This document shows, piece by piece, positions 1 to 7,622 of a stretch of DNA of 61,342 nt. The stretch is taken from NCBI RefSeq assembly GCF_013426975.1, contig NZ_JACCPY010000026.1, forward strand, positions 1 to 61,342. Reading direction: 5' to 3'. Position 1 is the stretch's first letter. Each line of letters begins with the position of its first letter. A program made the translations under genes and the position numbers. The notes beneath the pieces were generated by a model that was not told the origin of the DNA, searched no databases, and saw nothing but the letters and a program-made list of their open reading frames with translations. The DNA is from Sphaerotilus sulfidivorans (lineage in GTDB: Bacteria; Pseudomonadota; Gammaproteobacteria; Burkholderiales; Burkholderiaceae_C).

Positions 1-54
1 CGGCCGGTGCGGGCACGATCGTGCACTGCCGGTGGAACGAGCGGCTGCATGGCA

Positions 55-1224
55 TCAGCCTGCAGGCGTGCTGCGGCTGAGCGCGGCCTCGCGCACCGTC
101 TGGTGCACGAAGGCGAGCCGGTCCAGCACCGGATCGGCGACCACGAAGGGCCAGGCGTCGCCCTGGCCGAGGCTGCGGCCCATGCTGTTGAGGAAGCGCG
201 ACAGCGGCAGCCACTCGTCGACCAGCACCCGGCGGAAGTCGCGCGTGCCAGGCAGCGCGGCCAGCGCGGTGTCGGGCTCGACCGCCGGGCCGGCGACCGG
301 ATCGCCCTGCAGCCGCACGCCCCAGTGGCTGGCGGTGTCGAGCGAGTCCGAGATGTGCATCCAGTGCGCCCAGGTCTCGGCCCAGTCCTCCCACGGGTGC
401 ATGGTCGCGTAGGCGCTGATGTGGCGCTGCGGCCAGTCGGCCGGCGCGCCTTCGCGGTAGTGGCGCTCCAGCGCCTGGCCGTAGTCGGCGCGCTCGTCGC
501 CGAACAGCGCGCGGAAGGCGGCCAGGCGCCGCTCGTCCTTCGCGATCAGCTGGTCCCAGTAGAAGTGGCCGATCTCGTGGCGGAAGTGGCCCAGCAGCGT
601 GCGGTAGGGCTCGTGCATCGCGGCGCGCCGGGCCTCGCGGGTGGCGTCGTCGGCCTCGGCGATGCTGACGGTGATCAGGCCGTGGTCATGGCCGGTGAGC
701 ACCGGTTCGGGCGCGTCGGGCAGCTCCTCCAGGAAGCGGAAGGCCAGGCCCTGCGGATCGACCGGGCGACGCGGGATCGGCAGGCCGGCCGCCAGCAGGC
801 CGTGCAGCAGCCGGCGCTTGGCGGTCTCGAGCCGGCTCCAGGCCTCGAGATTGCCCGGCCGGTCCAGCGCCGGCAGCACCTCGGTGCAGCGGCAGCTCAG
901 GCACAGCGGCCCGCCGTCGGCGTCGTCCGCGTCGCTCAGCCAGTTGCAGACGCCCTGCGAGGCCGGCGCGGCGTCCGCCCCGTGCGGCAGCGCGTGGTGG
1001 GCGCACGGCCGCAGCCGGCCGCCGGCCGCACGCTGCTGCAGCGCCTGCGCGGCCTCGGGCGCCAGCGCGGCGGTCGAGGGCTGCAGCGTGCCGTCCGGTC
1101 CGGGCTGCCAGGCCAGCAGGCTCATCGTGGCCGGATCGAAGGCCAGTGCATGGCCGCAGCCCTCGCAGCGGGTGTTCTCGAAGAAGACGGTCTGGCCGCA
1201 GTGGCTGCAGTGATAGGTGTTCAT
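55..1224 (-). CDS. putative zinc-binding metallopeptidase with N-terminal zinc ribbon
   Basis: 389 aa, complete. The N-terminus has two CxxC pairs (CSHCG near residue 6, CEGCG near residue 19), forming a zinc-ribbon-like finger; a further cysteine-rich stretch (CLSCRC) lies near residue 108. The second half carries HEIGHFYWDQL, an HExxH-type zinc site, inside a region typical of the bacterial 'putative zinc-binding metallopeptidase' family (DUF2248-like). No signal peptide or membrane segment is visible, so it is probably cytoplasmic. The substrate is unknown. It is divergent from the YihY-like gene with about 180 bp between them. Family assignment is good; the peptidase activity is inferred only from the HExxH motif. 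Confidence 0.85.
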   Translation of the reverse strand: MNTYHCSHCGQTVFFENTRCEGCGHALAFDPATMSLLAWQPGPDGTLQPSTAALAPEAAQALQQRAAGGRLRPCAHHALPHGADAAPASQGVCNWLSDADDADGGPLCLSCRCTEVLPALDRPGNLEAWSRLETAKRRLLHGLLAAGLPIPRRPVDPQGLAFRFLEELPDAPEPVLTGHDHGLITVSIAEADDATREARRAAMHEPYRTLLGHFRHEIGHFYWDQLIAKDERRLAAFRALFGDERADYGQALERHYREGAPADWPQRHISAYATMHPWEDWAETWAHWMHISDSLDTASHWGVRLQGDPVAGPAVEPDTALAALPGTRDFRRVLVDEWLPLSRFLNSMGRSLGQGDAWPFVVADPVLDRLAFVHQTVREAALSRSTPAG

Positions 1225-1405
1225 GACGGGTCGAAAGAGGAGGCGGGGGGGCCGGTGGGGGCAGGGGGAGGGCGCGTCGCCAGTGTGGTCTTGGCCCGGG
1301 CGCGCGGCCGTCGTCCGAGGGCGTGAGCGCGCGTCGGTGCCGTCCTACGACCGGCTGCGCCGCCGGCTGCTGGCCGCAGGCTCGGCCGGCGGCGACAAAG
1401 GGCGG

Positions 1406-2383
1406 ATGAATGCGCCCCTCGCTCCCCTCCCTCCCCAAGCTCCCGCTCCCGCCGCCACTGCGTTTTCGCCGGCCTGGTCGGCGATGCTGCGCCGCACGCT
1501 GTCGTCCTGGATCGACGACGACGCGCCGACCCAGGGCGCGGCGCTGGCCTACTACACGCTGTTCTCGATCGCGCCGACGCTGCTGATCGCCATCGCGGTG
1601 GCCGGGCTGGCCTTCGGCGAGGAGGCGGCGCGCGGCGAGATCCTGGGGCAGCTGCGCGGCCTGATGGGCGAGGAGGGCGCCGCCACCGTGCAGGCGCTGC
1701 TGGCGAGCCTGCGCCTGCCCGAGACCGGCGGCCTGGCGATGCTGACCGGCCTGGGCACGCTCTTCATCGGCGCCACCACCGTCTTCGCGCAGCTCCAGGG
1801 CGCGCTCGACCGCATCTGGCAGGCGCCGCAGCCGCCCGCCGCCGGCCTGCTGGCCTGGGTGCGCGCGCGGGTGCTGTCCTTCGGCATGGTGATGGCGATC
1901 GGCTTCCTGCTGATGGTCTCGCTGGTGACCAGCGCGGCGCTGGCGGCATGGACGAACTGGTGGAACACCCGGCTGCCGGCCTGGTCGCTGCTGCTGCAGG
2001 GGGTCAACGCGCTGGCCGGCTTCGGCCTGGCGACGCTGGGCTTCGCGATGATCTACAAGATCATGCCGCGGGTGCGGATCGCCTGGCGCGATGTCTGGGT
2101 CGGGGCGGCGGTCACCGCGCTGCTGTTCAGCGCCGGGCGCACGCTGATCGGCCTGTACATCGGCCGCAGCGGCGTGAGCAGCGGCTTCGGCGCGGCGGGC
2201 TCGCTGGTGGTGGTGCTGGTCTGGGTCTACTGGTCGGCGCAGATCTTCCTGCTGGGCGCGGAGTTCACCTGGGTCTGGGCGCATGCACGCGGCTCGCGGC
2301 GTCCGGCCGGGCCCATCGGTGGCGTCCTACAGCGGGCGGCGGGCTTCTCCGATCGAAAGGCCCTGCACGGCCTCCCACAATGA
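1406..2383 (+). CDS. YihY/BrkB-family inner-membrane protein
   Basis: 325 aa from the ATG at 1406, which follows an AAAGGG ribosome-binding-like stretch; the frame is open upstream to 1217 but that extension is Arg/Gly-rich and unlike the family. After a Pro/Ala-rich start comes the family signature QGAALAYYTLFSIAPTLLI, then about six hydrophobic segments, ending with the conserved VYWSAQIFLLGAEFTWVWA block. The family was once called 'ribonuclease BN' or BrkB; its real role is unsettled (membrane homeostasis or transport). The C-terminal 25 residues after the last helix are unconserved-looking. The next gene starts 70 bp downstream with its own promoter-like elements. Confidence 0.88.
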   Translation: MNAPLAPLPPQAPAPAATAFSPAWSAMLRRTLSSWIDDDAPTQGAALAYYTLFSIAPTLLIAIAVAGLAFGEEAARGEILGQLRGLMGEEGAATVQALLASLRLPETGGLAMLTGLGTLFIGATTVFAQLQGALDRIWQAPQPPAAGLLAWVRARVLSFGMVMAIGFLLMVSLVTSAALAAWTNWWNTRLPAWSLLLQGVNALAGFGLATLGFAMIYKIMPRVRIAWRDVWVGAAVTALLFSAGRTLIGLYIGRSGVSSGFGAAGSLVVVLVWVYWSAQIFLLGAEFTWVWAHARGSRRPAGPIGGVLQRAAGFSDRKALHGLPQ

Positions 2384-2409
2384 AGTCATCGGGAATCGAA
2401 CCCGATGAC
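2325..2409 (+). promoter_or_regulatory. stress-type upstream region of the BON gene (short version of shared module)
   Basis: TCCTACAG at 2325-2332 is identical to the 5' end of the modules at 4870 and 55318. At 2373 comes TCCCACAATGAAGTCAT, which aligns with TCCTAAAGTGACTCCAT (4940) and TCCTAAAGTGGCTCCAT (55390). Spacing between the two boxes is 48 bp here against 70 and 72 bp there. A perfect 9-bp inverted repeat follows at 2385-2393 and 2401-2409 (GTCATCGGG, 7-nt loop). The upstream box lies inside the 3' end of the YihY-like gene. Confidence 0.45.
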
Positions 2410-2453
2410 CAGCGGATCGATCCCGATCGCCACCACTTCCAAGGAGATACACC

Positions 2454-2765
2454 ATGTTCCGTGCCACCGTCGCTGCCCTTGCCGCCGTGTCCGCCCTCGT
2501 CGTCCTGCCGGGCTGCGCCGTCAGCCGCGGCCAGTCCACCGTCGGCCAGTATGTCGACGACACCGCGATCACCACCGCGGTGAAGGCCCGCTTCGTGGAG
2601 GCCAAGAGCGTCGATGCCACGGCCATCAGCGTCGAGACGCTCAACGGCACGGTGATGCTCTCGGGCTTCGCCAAGAACGCGACCGAAAAGGGCTCGGCCG
2701 AATCGCTGGCCCGCTCGGTCAACGGGGTGAAGGAAGTCCGCAACGAGATCGTCGTCCGGATGTGA
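2454..2765 (+). CDS. BON-domain lipoprotein (OsmY-like)
   Basis: 103 aa. A short signal peptide ends in a lipobox (LPGCA, Cys at about residue 21), so it is a predicted lipoprotein of the cell envelope. Residues 35-100 form one BON domain: a TAVKARFVE helix, TLNGTVMLSG turn and VNGVKEVRNE end. BON domains bind phospholipid or other envelope ligands, and small BON proteins are usually induced by osmotic or envelope stress. AAGGAG at 2441-2446 is a strong ribosome-binding site. It is followed by a strong terminator (2811-2830), so it is probably a single-gene unit. Its upstream region shares elements with two other small stress-type genes in this window. Confidence 0.9.
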   Translation: MFRATVAALAAVSALVVLPGCAVSRGQSTVGQYVDDTAITTAVKARFVEAKSVDATAISVETLNGTVMLSGFAKNATEKGSAESLARSVNGVKEVRNEIVVRM

Positions 2766-2810
2766 TGATGAACGACGGGGTCGCCGCCGATCCCGCCGTC
2801 CGCACGCCGA

Positions 2811-2836
2811 CCGCCGCGCCTTCGCGGCGGTTTTTG
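2811..2836 (+). terminator. rho-independent terminator of the BON gene
   Basis: Perfect 8-bp stem CCGCCGCG (2811-2818) / CGCGGCGG (2823-2830), CCTT loop, followed directly by TTTTT (2831-2835). This is the clearest intrinsic terminator in the window. It lies 45 bp after the BON stop codon and just before the AsmA-like gene. Confidence 0.85.
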
Positions 2837-2839
2837 CTT

Positions 2840-4855
2840 GTGCGTCGGATGGCGGCCACGGGCGCCGCGCTGCTGCTGGCGGCTGTGGCCGCGCTGGCCT
2901 GGGGCGAATGGCGCGGCTGGCCCTGGCTGGCGGGCTGGAGCGAGGGCTGGCTGTCGGGCCAGCTCGGCCGCGAGCTGTGCTGGCGCCCGCCCGATGCGCC
3001 GTCCGGCAGCGCGCCCGGCTGGCGGCTGTCGCTGATCGGCCCGCTGCGACTGCAGGCGGCCGACCTGGCGGTGGCCGATCCGGCCGGTGCGGCCGCCGCG
3101 CGGCCGTCGGCGCCGGAAGGCCTGCCGGCGGGCTGGACGCTGCATGCCCGCGATCTGGACCTGCGGCTGCGCTGGCGCGACCTGCTGGCCTGGCGCCGCG
3201 GCGAGCCGCTGCGCATCGAGCAGGTCGGCATCGGCCACATCGCCGCGCGGCTGCAGCGCGAGGCCGACGGCCGCGCGAACTGGCTGCTCGAGCGCGCCGC
3301 CGACGCGCCGGCACGGCCGCGGCCGGCGGTGCAGATCGGCACGCTGTGGCTGCGCGAGGGCCGGTTGGCGATCGACGACCGGCCGCTGGCGCTGCAGGCC
3401 GACGCGGTGTTCTCGCTCGACGAGCGCGGCGTGAAGCTGCGCTCGGGCGGGCGCTGGCGCCAGCAGCCGCTGTCGCTGGCGCTCGAGACCGGCTCGCCGC
3501 TGCCCTGGATCGCGGCCGGTGCGGCGGCGCCGGTCGGCTTCGCGCTGTCGCTCGAGGCGGGCGCGACGCTGCTGCGCGCGCAGGGCCGCGTGCGCGACCT
3601 GCTGGGCCTGCGCGGGCTCGACACCGGCTTCACGCTGTCGGGGCCGTCGCTGGCGCGGGTGGGCGAGCCGCTCGGCCTGACGCTGCCGACCACCGCGTCG
3701 TTCCGGGCGCAGGGCCGCCTCCTGCGCGAGCCGGCCGAGGCCTCGCCGTGGCGGCTGCAGCTGGCGCAGGCCCGCATCGGCCGCTCCGAGCTGAGCGGCG
3801 ACTTCGTGCTCGACACCGCCGCCGCACGCCCGCAGCTCGGCGGCACGCTGCGCGGGCGCGCGCTGTGGCTGGCCGATCTCGGCCCGGCCATCGGCGTGCC
3901 GGCGCAGGCGGCCGAGCGCCAGGCCGCGGCCGCCGACGGCCGCATCCTGCCGGACCGCCGCTTCGATCTGCCTTCGCTGGACCGCATGGACGCGGCGCTG
4001 ACCGTCTCGCTCGACCGGCTCGAGCTGGGCGAGGCCTTCGCGCGGCCGATCGCACCGCTGCAGGCGCGGCTGCGGCTGCAGCAGGCGGTGCTGTCGATCG
4101 ACGAGCTGGCCGCGCGGGTGGGCTCGGGCGGCCAGATCACCGGCTCGATCGGCCTGGACGCGCGCGGCGCGCAGGCGCGGTGGACCACCGCGCTGCGCGC
4201 CACCGGCGTGCCGCTGGAGGACTGGCTGCGCCAGACCCGCGCCTCCGGCGCCGGGCCCTGGATCAGCGGGCGCCTGTCGGGCGATCTGCTCATGCAGGGG
4301 CAGGGCCGCTCGACGGCCGAGCTGCTGGCCAGCGCCGACGGGCGGCTGCGCCTGGGCATCACGCAGGGGCGCATGTCGCAGCTGGCGCTGGAGGCCGCCG
4401 GCATCGATGTCGCGCAGGCGCTGGGCCTGCTGCTGGTCGGCGACCGCGGGCTGCCGCTGCGCTGCGCGGTGGCCGACCTGCAGGTGCGCGACGGCACCGC
4501 GACGCCGCGCGTGATGCTGGTGGACACGCCGGACTCGCTGGTGGTGGTGGACGGCGCGCTGTCGCTGGCCACCGAGCAGCTGATGCTGCGTGCGCGGGTG
4601 CGGCCGCACGACTTCAGTCCGCTGTCGCTGCGCACGCCCATCGATGTGCGCGGCACGCTGGCCCGGCCGAAGGTCTCGCTGGACACCCGCGGCCTGGTGC
4701 AGCGGCTGCTGCCCTCGGCGCTGCTGGCGCTGGTGACGCCAGCCGCGGCGTTGCTGCCGCTGCTCGACCCGGGCGACGGCGGCAGCGATGCCGGCTGCCG
4801 CGACCTGGCCTCGCGGCTGGGCACGGCCAGCGACCGCCGCGGCGCCGGCCGCTGA
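2840..4855 (+). CDS. AsmA-like family protein
   Basis: About 671 aa from the GTG at 2840 (ATG at 2849 is equally possible). The frame is open further upstream, to two ATGs at 2765/2768 that overlap the BON stop, but that start would put the terminator at 2811-2836 inside the gene, so the later start is preferred; it also gives a clean positively charged start (RRM) and signal anchor. The body matches the AsmA/YhdP type: one N-terminal membrane segment and a long beta-rich periplasmic body with repeated DLAV..., RLAIDDRPL and IGLDARG elements. C-terminal motifs include PISVRG-like IDVRGTLARPKVSLDTRG. Known members help carry phospholipids to the outer membrane or limit outer-membrane assembly. 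There is no SD sequence, in keeping with the terminator just upstream. Confidence 0.8.
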   Translation: MRRMAATGAALLLAAVAALAWGEWRGWPWLAGWSEGWLSGQLGRELCWRPPDAPSGSAPGWRLSLIGPLRLQAADLAVADPAGAAAARPSAPEGLPAGWTLHARDLDLRLRWRDLLAWRRGEPLRIEQVGIGHIAARLQREADGRANWLLERAADAPARPRPAVQIGTLWLREGRLAIDDRPLALQADAVFSLDERGVKLRSGGRWRQQPLSLALETGSPLPWIAAGAAAPVGFALSLEAGATLLRAQGRVRDLLGLRGLDTGFTLSGPSLARVGEPLGLTLPTTASFRAQGRLLREPAEASPWRLQLAQARIGRSELSGDFVLDTAAARPQLGGTLRGRALWLADLGPAIGVPAQAAERQAAAADGRILPDRRFDLPSLDRMDAALTVSLDRLELGEAFARPIAPLQARLRLQQAVLSIDELAARVGSGGQITGSIGLDARGAQARWTTALRATGVPLEDWLRQTRASGAGPWISGRLSGDLLMQGQGRSTAELLASADGRLRLGITQGRMSQLALEAAGIDVAQALGLLLVGDRGLPLRCAVADLQVRDGTATPRVMLVDTPDSLVVVDGALSLATEQLMLRARVRPHDFSPLSLRTPIDVRGTLARPKVSLDTRGLVQRLLPSALLALVTPAAALLPLLDPGDGGSDAGCRDLASRLGTASDRRGAGR

Positions 4856-4860
4856 TCCCG

Positions 4861-4886
4861 CCGGCATCGTCCTACAGCGATGCCGG
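4861..4886 (+). terminator. hairpin after the AsmA-like gene; encloses TCCTACAG
   Basis: Perfect 9-bp stem CCGGCATCG (4861-4869) / CGATGCCGG (4878-4886), whose 8-nt loop is exactly TCCTACAG. It starts 5 bp after the AsmA-like stop codon and has no T-run. It may act as a terminator, as part of the regulatory module that begins here, or both. Confidence 0.5.
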
Positions 4887-4962
4887 ATCCGGCCCACACG
4901 CCGACGCGGCGACGGCTCATGGGCAGCGGCCCGGGCGGCTCCTAAAGTGACTCCATCGCAGT
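4870..4962 (+). promoter_or_regulatory. conserved upstream module of the DUF883-like gene
   Basis: Shared with 55318-55412 in the same order: TCCTACAG (4870), 13 bp, GGCCCACAC (4891), 3 bp, GACGCGGC (4903), about 29 bp of related GC-rich sequence including ATGG, then TCCTAAAGTGACTCCAT (4940-4956). CTAAAGT resembles the extended -10 used by RpoS-type holoenzyme and no clear -35 hexamer lies 17 bp upstream. The promoter role is inferred from conservation and position (51 bp before the start codon). Confidence 0.55.
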
Positions 4963-4990
4963 TCAGCCCCCCTCACTCAAGGAGATCCAG

Positions 4991-5422
4991 ATGTTCAACG
5001 ACAAGCTTCCCCTGACCCCCGACACCACCGCCTCGGCCAAGCTGCACGATGTGGCCGACCGCATCGACGCCGCCGGCCAGAAGGCCGCCGACAGCGCCTC
5101 GACGCTGATCGAGAAGACCCGCGACGGCGCTGCCTCGGCGCTGGACACGCTGGCCGACAAGGTCGAGACCGCACGCACCGAAAGCGGCTCGGCGCTGCAC
5201 CGCGCGGCCGACAGGATCGAGTCGATGCACACGCGCGGCGTGGCCGCATGCCGCGACACCGGCGCCAAGGTGCGCGAGCAGGCCTGCGTGAAGCGCGACC
5301 AGGCGGTCGGCTACATCCGCAGCGAGCCGGGCAAGTCGGTGCTGATGGCCGCGGCGGCCGGTGCCGCGCTGGTCGGCCTGATCGGCGCCATGTCGAGCAG
5401 CCGCCGCCGCGACGCGGTCTGA
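4991..5422 (+). CDS. DUF883/ElaB-YqjD-like membrane-anchored stress protein
   Basis: 143 aa. The long N-terminal part is charged, alanine-rich and helical (HDVADRIDAAGQKAADSAS and similar), consistent with an amphipathic coiled coil. The C-terminus has the ElaB/YqjD-type tail: IRSEPGKSVLMAAAAG followed by one membrane helix and SSRRR. E. coli relatives are inner-membrane C-tail-anchored proteins that bind ribosomes in stationary phase; the same role here is only inferred. AAGGAG lies 10 bp before the ATG. The conserved module at 4870-4962 suggests stress induction. One unusual point is the pair of cysteines in the middle (AACRDTG, QACVKRD). Confidence 0.8.
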   Translation: MFNDKLPLTPDTTASAKLHDVADRIDAAGQKAADSASTLIEKTRDGAASALDTLADKVETARTESGSALHRAADRIESMHTRGVAACRDTGAKVREQACVKRDQAVGYIRSEPGKSVLMAAAAGAALVGLIGAMSSSRRRDAV

Positions 5423-5456
5423 CGCCTCTGCGCCCACCCGTCCGCCGGAGCCTGTG

Positions 5457-5696
5457 ATGTGCGATGTGCTGATGGCCTCGACGAGCCTGCCGCCGGTCCC
5501 GCTGCGGCACGGCGCCGTGATGGCCAGTGATGCCGATCTGGCGCGCCTGATGCACTGGTTCTTCGACGGCGACCCGCCGCCGGAGCTGGCGGCGCCTGCT
5601 CTGCAGGCCAGCGAGGCGGGTGCGTTGCTGCGCCGCAGCGGCGCCGGGTACGATCCGCGCATCATGAAGACCACCGGATCCCGCTCGAGTGGATGA
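5457..5696 (+). CDS. small hypothetical protein
   Basis: 79 aa from the ATG at 5457 (a GTG directly before it at 5454 is possible). CCGGAG lies just upstream. Codons have the strong third-position GC bias of neighbouring genes, which supports real coding. I recognise no domain; the middle (LARLMHWFFDGDPPPELAAP) is the only distinctive part. It sits between the DUF883-like gene and the MCE operon, in the same direction, and ends 61 bp before the MlaE-like start chosen here. Confidence 0.4.
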   Translation: MCDVLMASTSLPPVPLRHGAVMASDADLARLMHWFFDGDPPPELAAPALQASEAGALLRRSGAGYDPRIMKTTGSRSSG

Positions 5697-5757
5697 GGCC
5701 CCGTCTCCTTCGCCGGGGTCCGCGCCCCATGTCCATGCCGCCGGCGACCCTGGCGGC

Positions 5758-6834
5758 ATGACCGTCTGGACGCTGTCGGGCGACTGGCGTGCCGCTGCCC
5801 TGCCGGACTGGCCGCCGCGCCCGGCCACTTCCGGCCTGAGGCTGCGTGCCGAGGCGCTGCAGGGCTGGGACGCGCGCCTGGCCGCACGCCTCTGGGGGCT
5901 GCTGCGCTCGGCCTCGTCCGGCGCGGAGGTGCAGCTCGACGACTCGCTGCCCGAGGGCCTGCGCGCGGTCGTCGCGCAGGCGGGCGCGACGGCCGCAGCC
6001 GCGCCCGCAGCCGCTCCCGCGCCGAAGCCGGCCGTGTGGTGGCGCGGGCTGGAGCGCCTCGGCCGGCGCGTGCTCGACGGCCACGGCCAGTTCGCGGTCA
6101 GCCTGGGCTTCTTCGGCCAGACGCTGCTGGCGCTGGCGCGCGTGCCGCGCGGCGGCAGCGGCCTGCGCTGGCGCGACCTGGTCTGGCAGGTCGAGCAGAC
6201 CGGCCCGCGCAGCCTGCCGATCGTCTCGCTGGTCAGCGTGCTGGTCGGCATGATCCTGGCGTACATGGGTGCCGAGCAGCTGCGCCGCTTCGGCGCGCAG
6301 GTCTTCATCGCCGATCTGGTCACCATCGGCAGCGTGCGCGAGATCGCCGCGCTGATGATGGCCATCCTGCTGGCCGGGCGGGTCGGCGCGGCCTTCGCCG
6401 CCGAGCTGGCCAGCATGAACGCCAGCGAGGAGATCGACGCGCTGCGCACGCTCGGCCTCGACCCGGTCGAGCATCTGGTGCTGCCGCGGCTGCTGGCGCT
6501 GCTGCTGGTGGCGCCGCTGCTGACGGTCTACGCGGCGCTGCTGGGCATGGTCGGCGGCTGGGTGGTTGCGGTCGGGGTGCAGGGCGTCGATTCCTTCCAG
6601 TACCTGCAGCGCGCCGGCGAGGCGCTGACGCCCGCGCATCTGGGCATCGGCCTGTTCAAGGGCACGCTCTACGCCGGCCTGGTCGGGCTGGCGGGCTGCC
6701 GCCAGGGCCTGAACGCGCAGCGCAGTGCCGAGGGCGTCGGCCGGGCGGTGACCGCCTCGGTGGTGCAGGCCATCGTCTGGATCGTCGTGGCCGCCTCGGT
6801 GACGACCATCGTCTTCCAGAGGCTCGGCTGGTGA
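5758..6834 (+). CDS. MlaE-family lipid ABC transporter permease with N-terminal STAS-like domain
   Basis: 358 aa from the ATG at 5758; a GTG at 5689 would add 23 Pro/Ser-rich residues. Residues 1-75 (TVWTLSGDW..., LRLRAEALQGWDA) resemble the STAS-like domain fused to many proteobacterial MlaE-type permeases. The rest is the permease: GPRSLPIVSLVSVLVGMILA, EIAALMMAILLAGRVGAAF, then NASEEIDALRTLGLDP, the family's cytoplasmic coupling signature, and three more hydrophobic segments. It should pair with the ATPase and MCE protein encoded next to move phospholipid between the membranes. First gene of a four-gene overlapping operon. Confidence 0.9.
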   Translation: MTVWTLSGDWRAAALPDWPPRPATSGLRLRAEALQGWDARLAARLWGLLRSASSGAEVQLDDSLPEGLRAVVAQAGATAAAAPAAAPAPKPAVWWRGLERLGRRVLDGHGQFAVSLGFFGQTLLALARVPRGGSGLRWRDLVWQVEQTGPRSLPIVSLVSVLVGMILAYMGAEQLRRFGAQVFIADLVTIGSVREIAALMMAILLAGRVGAAFAAELASMNASEEIDALRTLGLDPVEHLVLPRLLALLLVAPLLTVYAALLGMVGGWVVAVGVQGVDSFQYLQRAGEALTPAHLGIGLFKGTLYAGLVGLAGCRQGLNAQRSAEGVGRAVTASVVQAIVWIVVAASVTTIVFQRLGW

Positions 6835-7622
6835 TGGCGACGCAGGCCGACATCATGCGGGTCGAGGGCCTGACGATGGCGCACGGCGGGCGCGTCATCC
6901 AGCAGGGTCTGGACTTCGCGGTGCGCCGCGGCGAGATCCTGGCGATCATGGGCGGCAGCGGCTGCGGCAAGAGCACGCTGCTGCGCCACATGATCGGGCT
7001 GCAGACGCCGGCGGCCGGGCGCATCCTGCTCGAGGGCGCGGACCTGAACGATGCCGACGAGCGGGTGCGCCGGCGCCTGCGCCGCCGCCTGGGCGTGATG
7101 TTCCAGGCCGGCGCGCTGTGGAGCTCGATGAGCGTCGGCGAGAACCTGATGTTCGCGCAGCGCGAGAGCCTGCGCGACGACGACGGCCGGCTGCGCCGGC
7201 CGCTCGACGAGGCCGAGCTGGCGCTGCAGGCGCGCTTCCGGCTCGCGCTGGTCGGGCTGGACGGAAGCTTCGAGCGTCTGCCCGCCGAACTCAGCGGCGG
7301 CATGCGCAAGCGCGCCGCCATCGCGCGCGCGCTGTGCGCCGATGCGCCGCTGCTCTTTCTCGACGAGCCCTCGGCCGGGCTGGATCCGCTGGCCTCGGCC
7401 CGGCTCGATGCGCTGATCCTGCAGCTGCGTGCGGCGCTCGGCATGACCGTGGTGATGGTGACGCACGAGCTCGACAGCCTGTTCGCGGTCGCCGACCGCG
7501 CGCTCTTCCTCGACGCGCGCCAACGCACCATGACCGCGCTCGACAACCCCTACCCGCTGCGCGAGCACGGCCCCGACGAGGTCCGGGCCTTCCTGCGCCG
7601 CGACCGGAGCGATTTCCGATGA
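6834..7622 (+). CDS. MlaF-like ABC transporter ATP-binding protein
   Basis: 262 aa. Walker A GGSGCGKSTL, Q-loop region GVMFQAGALWSSM, signature LSGGMRKR and Walker B LLFLDEPSAGLD are all intact. The GALWSSMSV stretch after the Q-loop is typical of the MlaF/lipid-transport branch. It overlaps the permease stop (TGATG) and the next start (ATGA), so translation is coupled. It powers the permease encoded by the preceding gene, on the cytoplasmic side of the inner membrane. Confidence 0.93.
   Translation: MATQADIMRVEGLTMAHGGRVIQQGLDFAVRRGEILAIMGGSGCGKSTLLRHMIGLQTPAAGRILLEGADLNDADERVRRRLRRRLGVMFQAGALWSSMSVGENLMFAQRESLRDDDGRLRRPLDEAELALQARFRLALVGLDGSFERLPAELSGGMRKRAAIARALCADAPLLFLDEPSAGLDPLASARLDALILQLRAALGMTVVMVTHELDSLFAVADRALFLDARQRTMTALDNPYPLREHGPDEVRAFLRRDRSDFR

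Noticed and set aside
1343-1400. TCCTACGA upstream of the YihY-like gene as a fourth copy of the stress module
   Set aside because: Only the first six bases match and no TCCTAAAGTG-type box follows (CGACAAAG at 1393 is too weak).
2385-2409. Possible tRNA gene on the minus strand
   Set aside because: Only the T-arm-like part exists; no acceptor, D or anticodon arms. Kept as a curiosity, not as a tRNA.
2327-4897. 856-codon minus-strand frame opposite the AsmA-like gene
   Set aside because: Low-complexity Arg/Gln/Ala-rich product, a typical high-GC shadow of the plus-strand gene.
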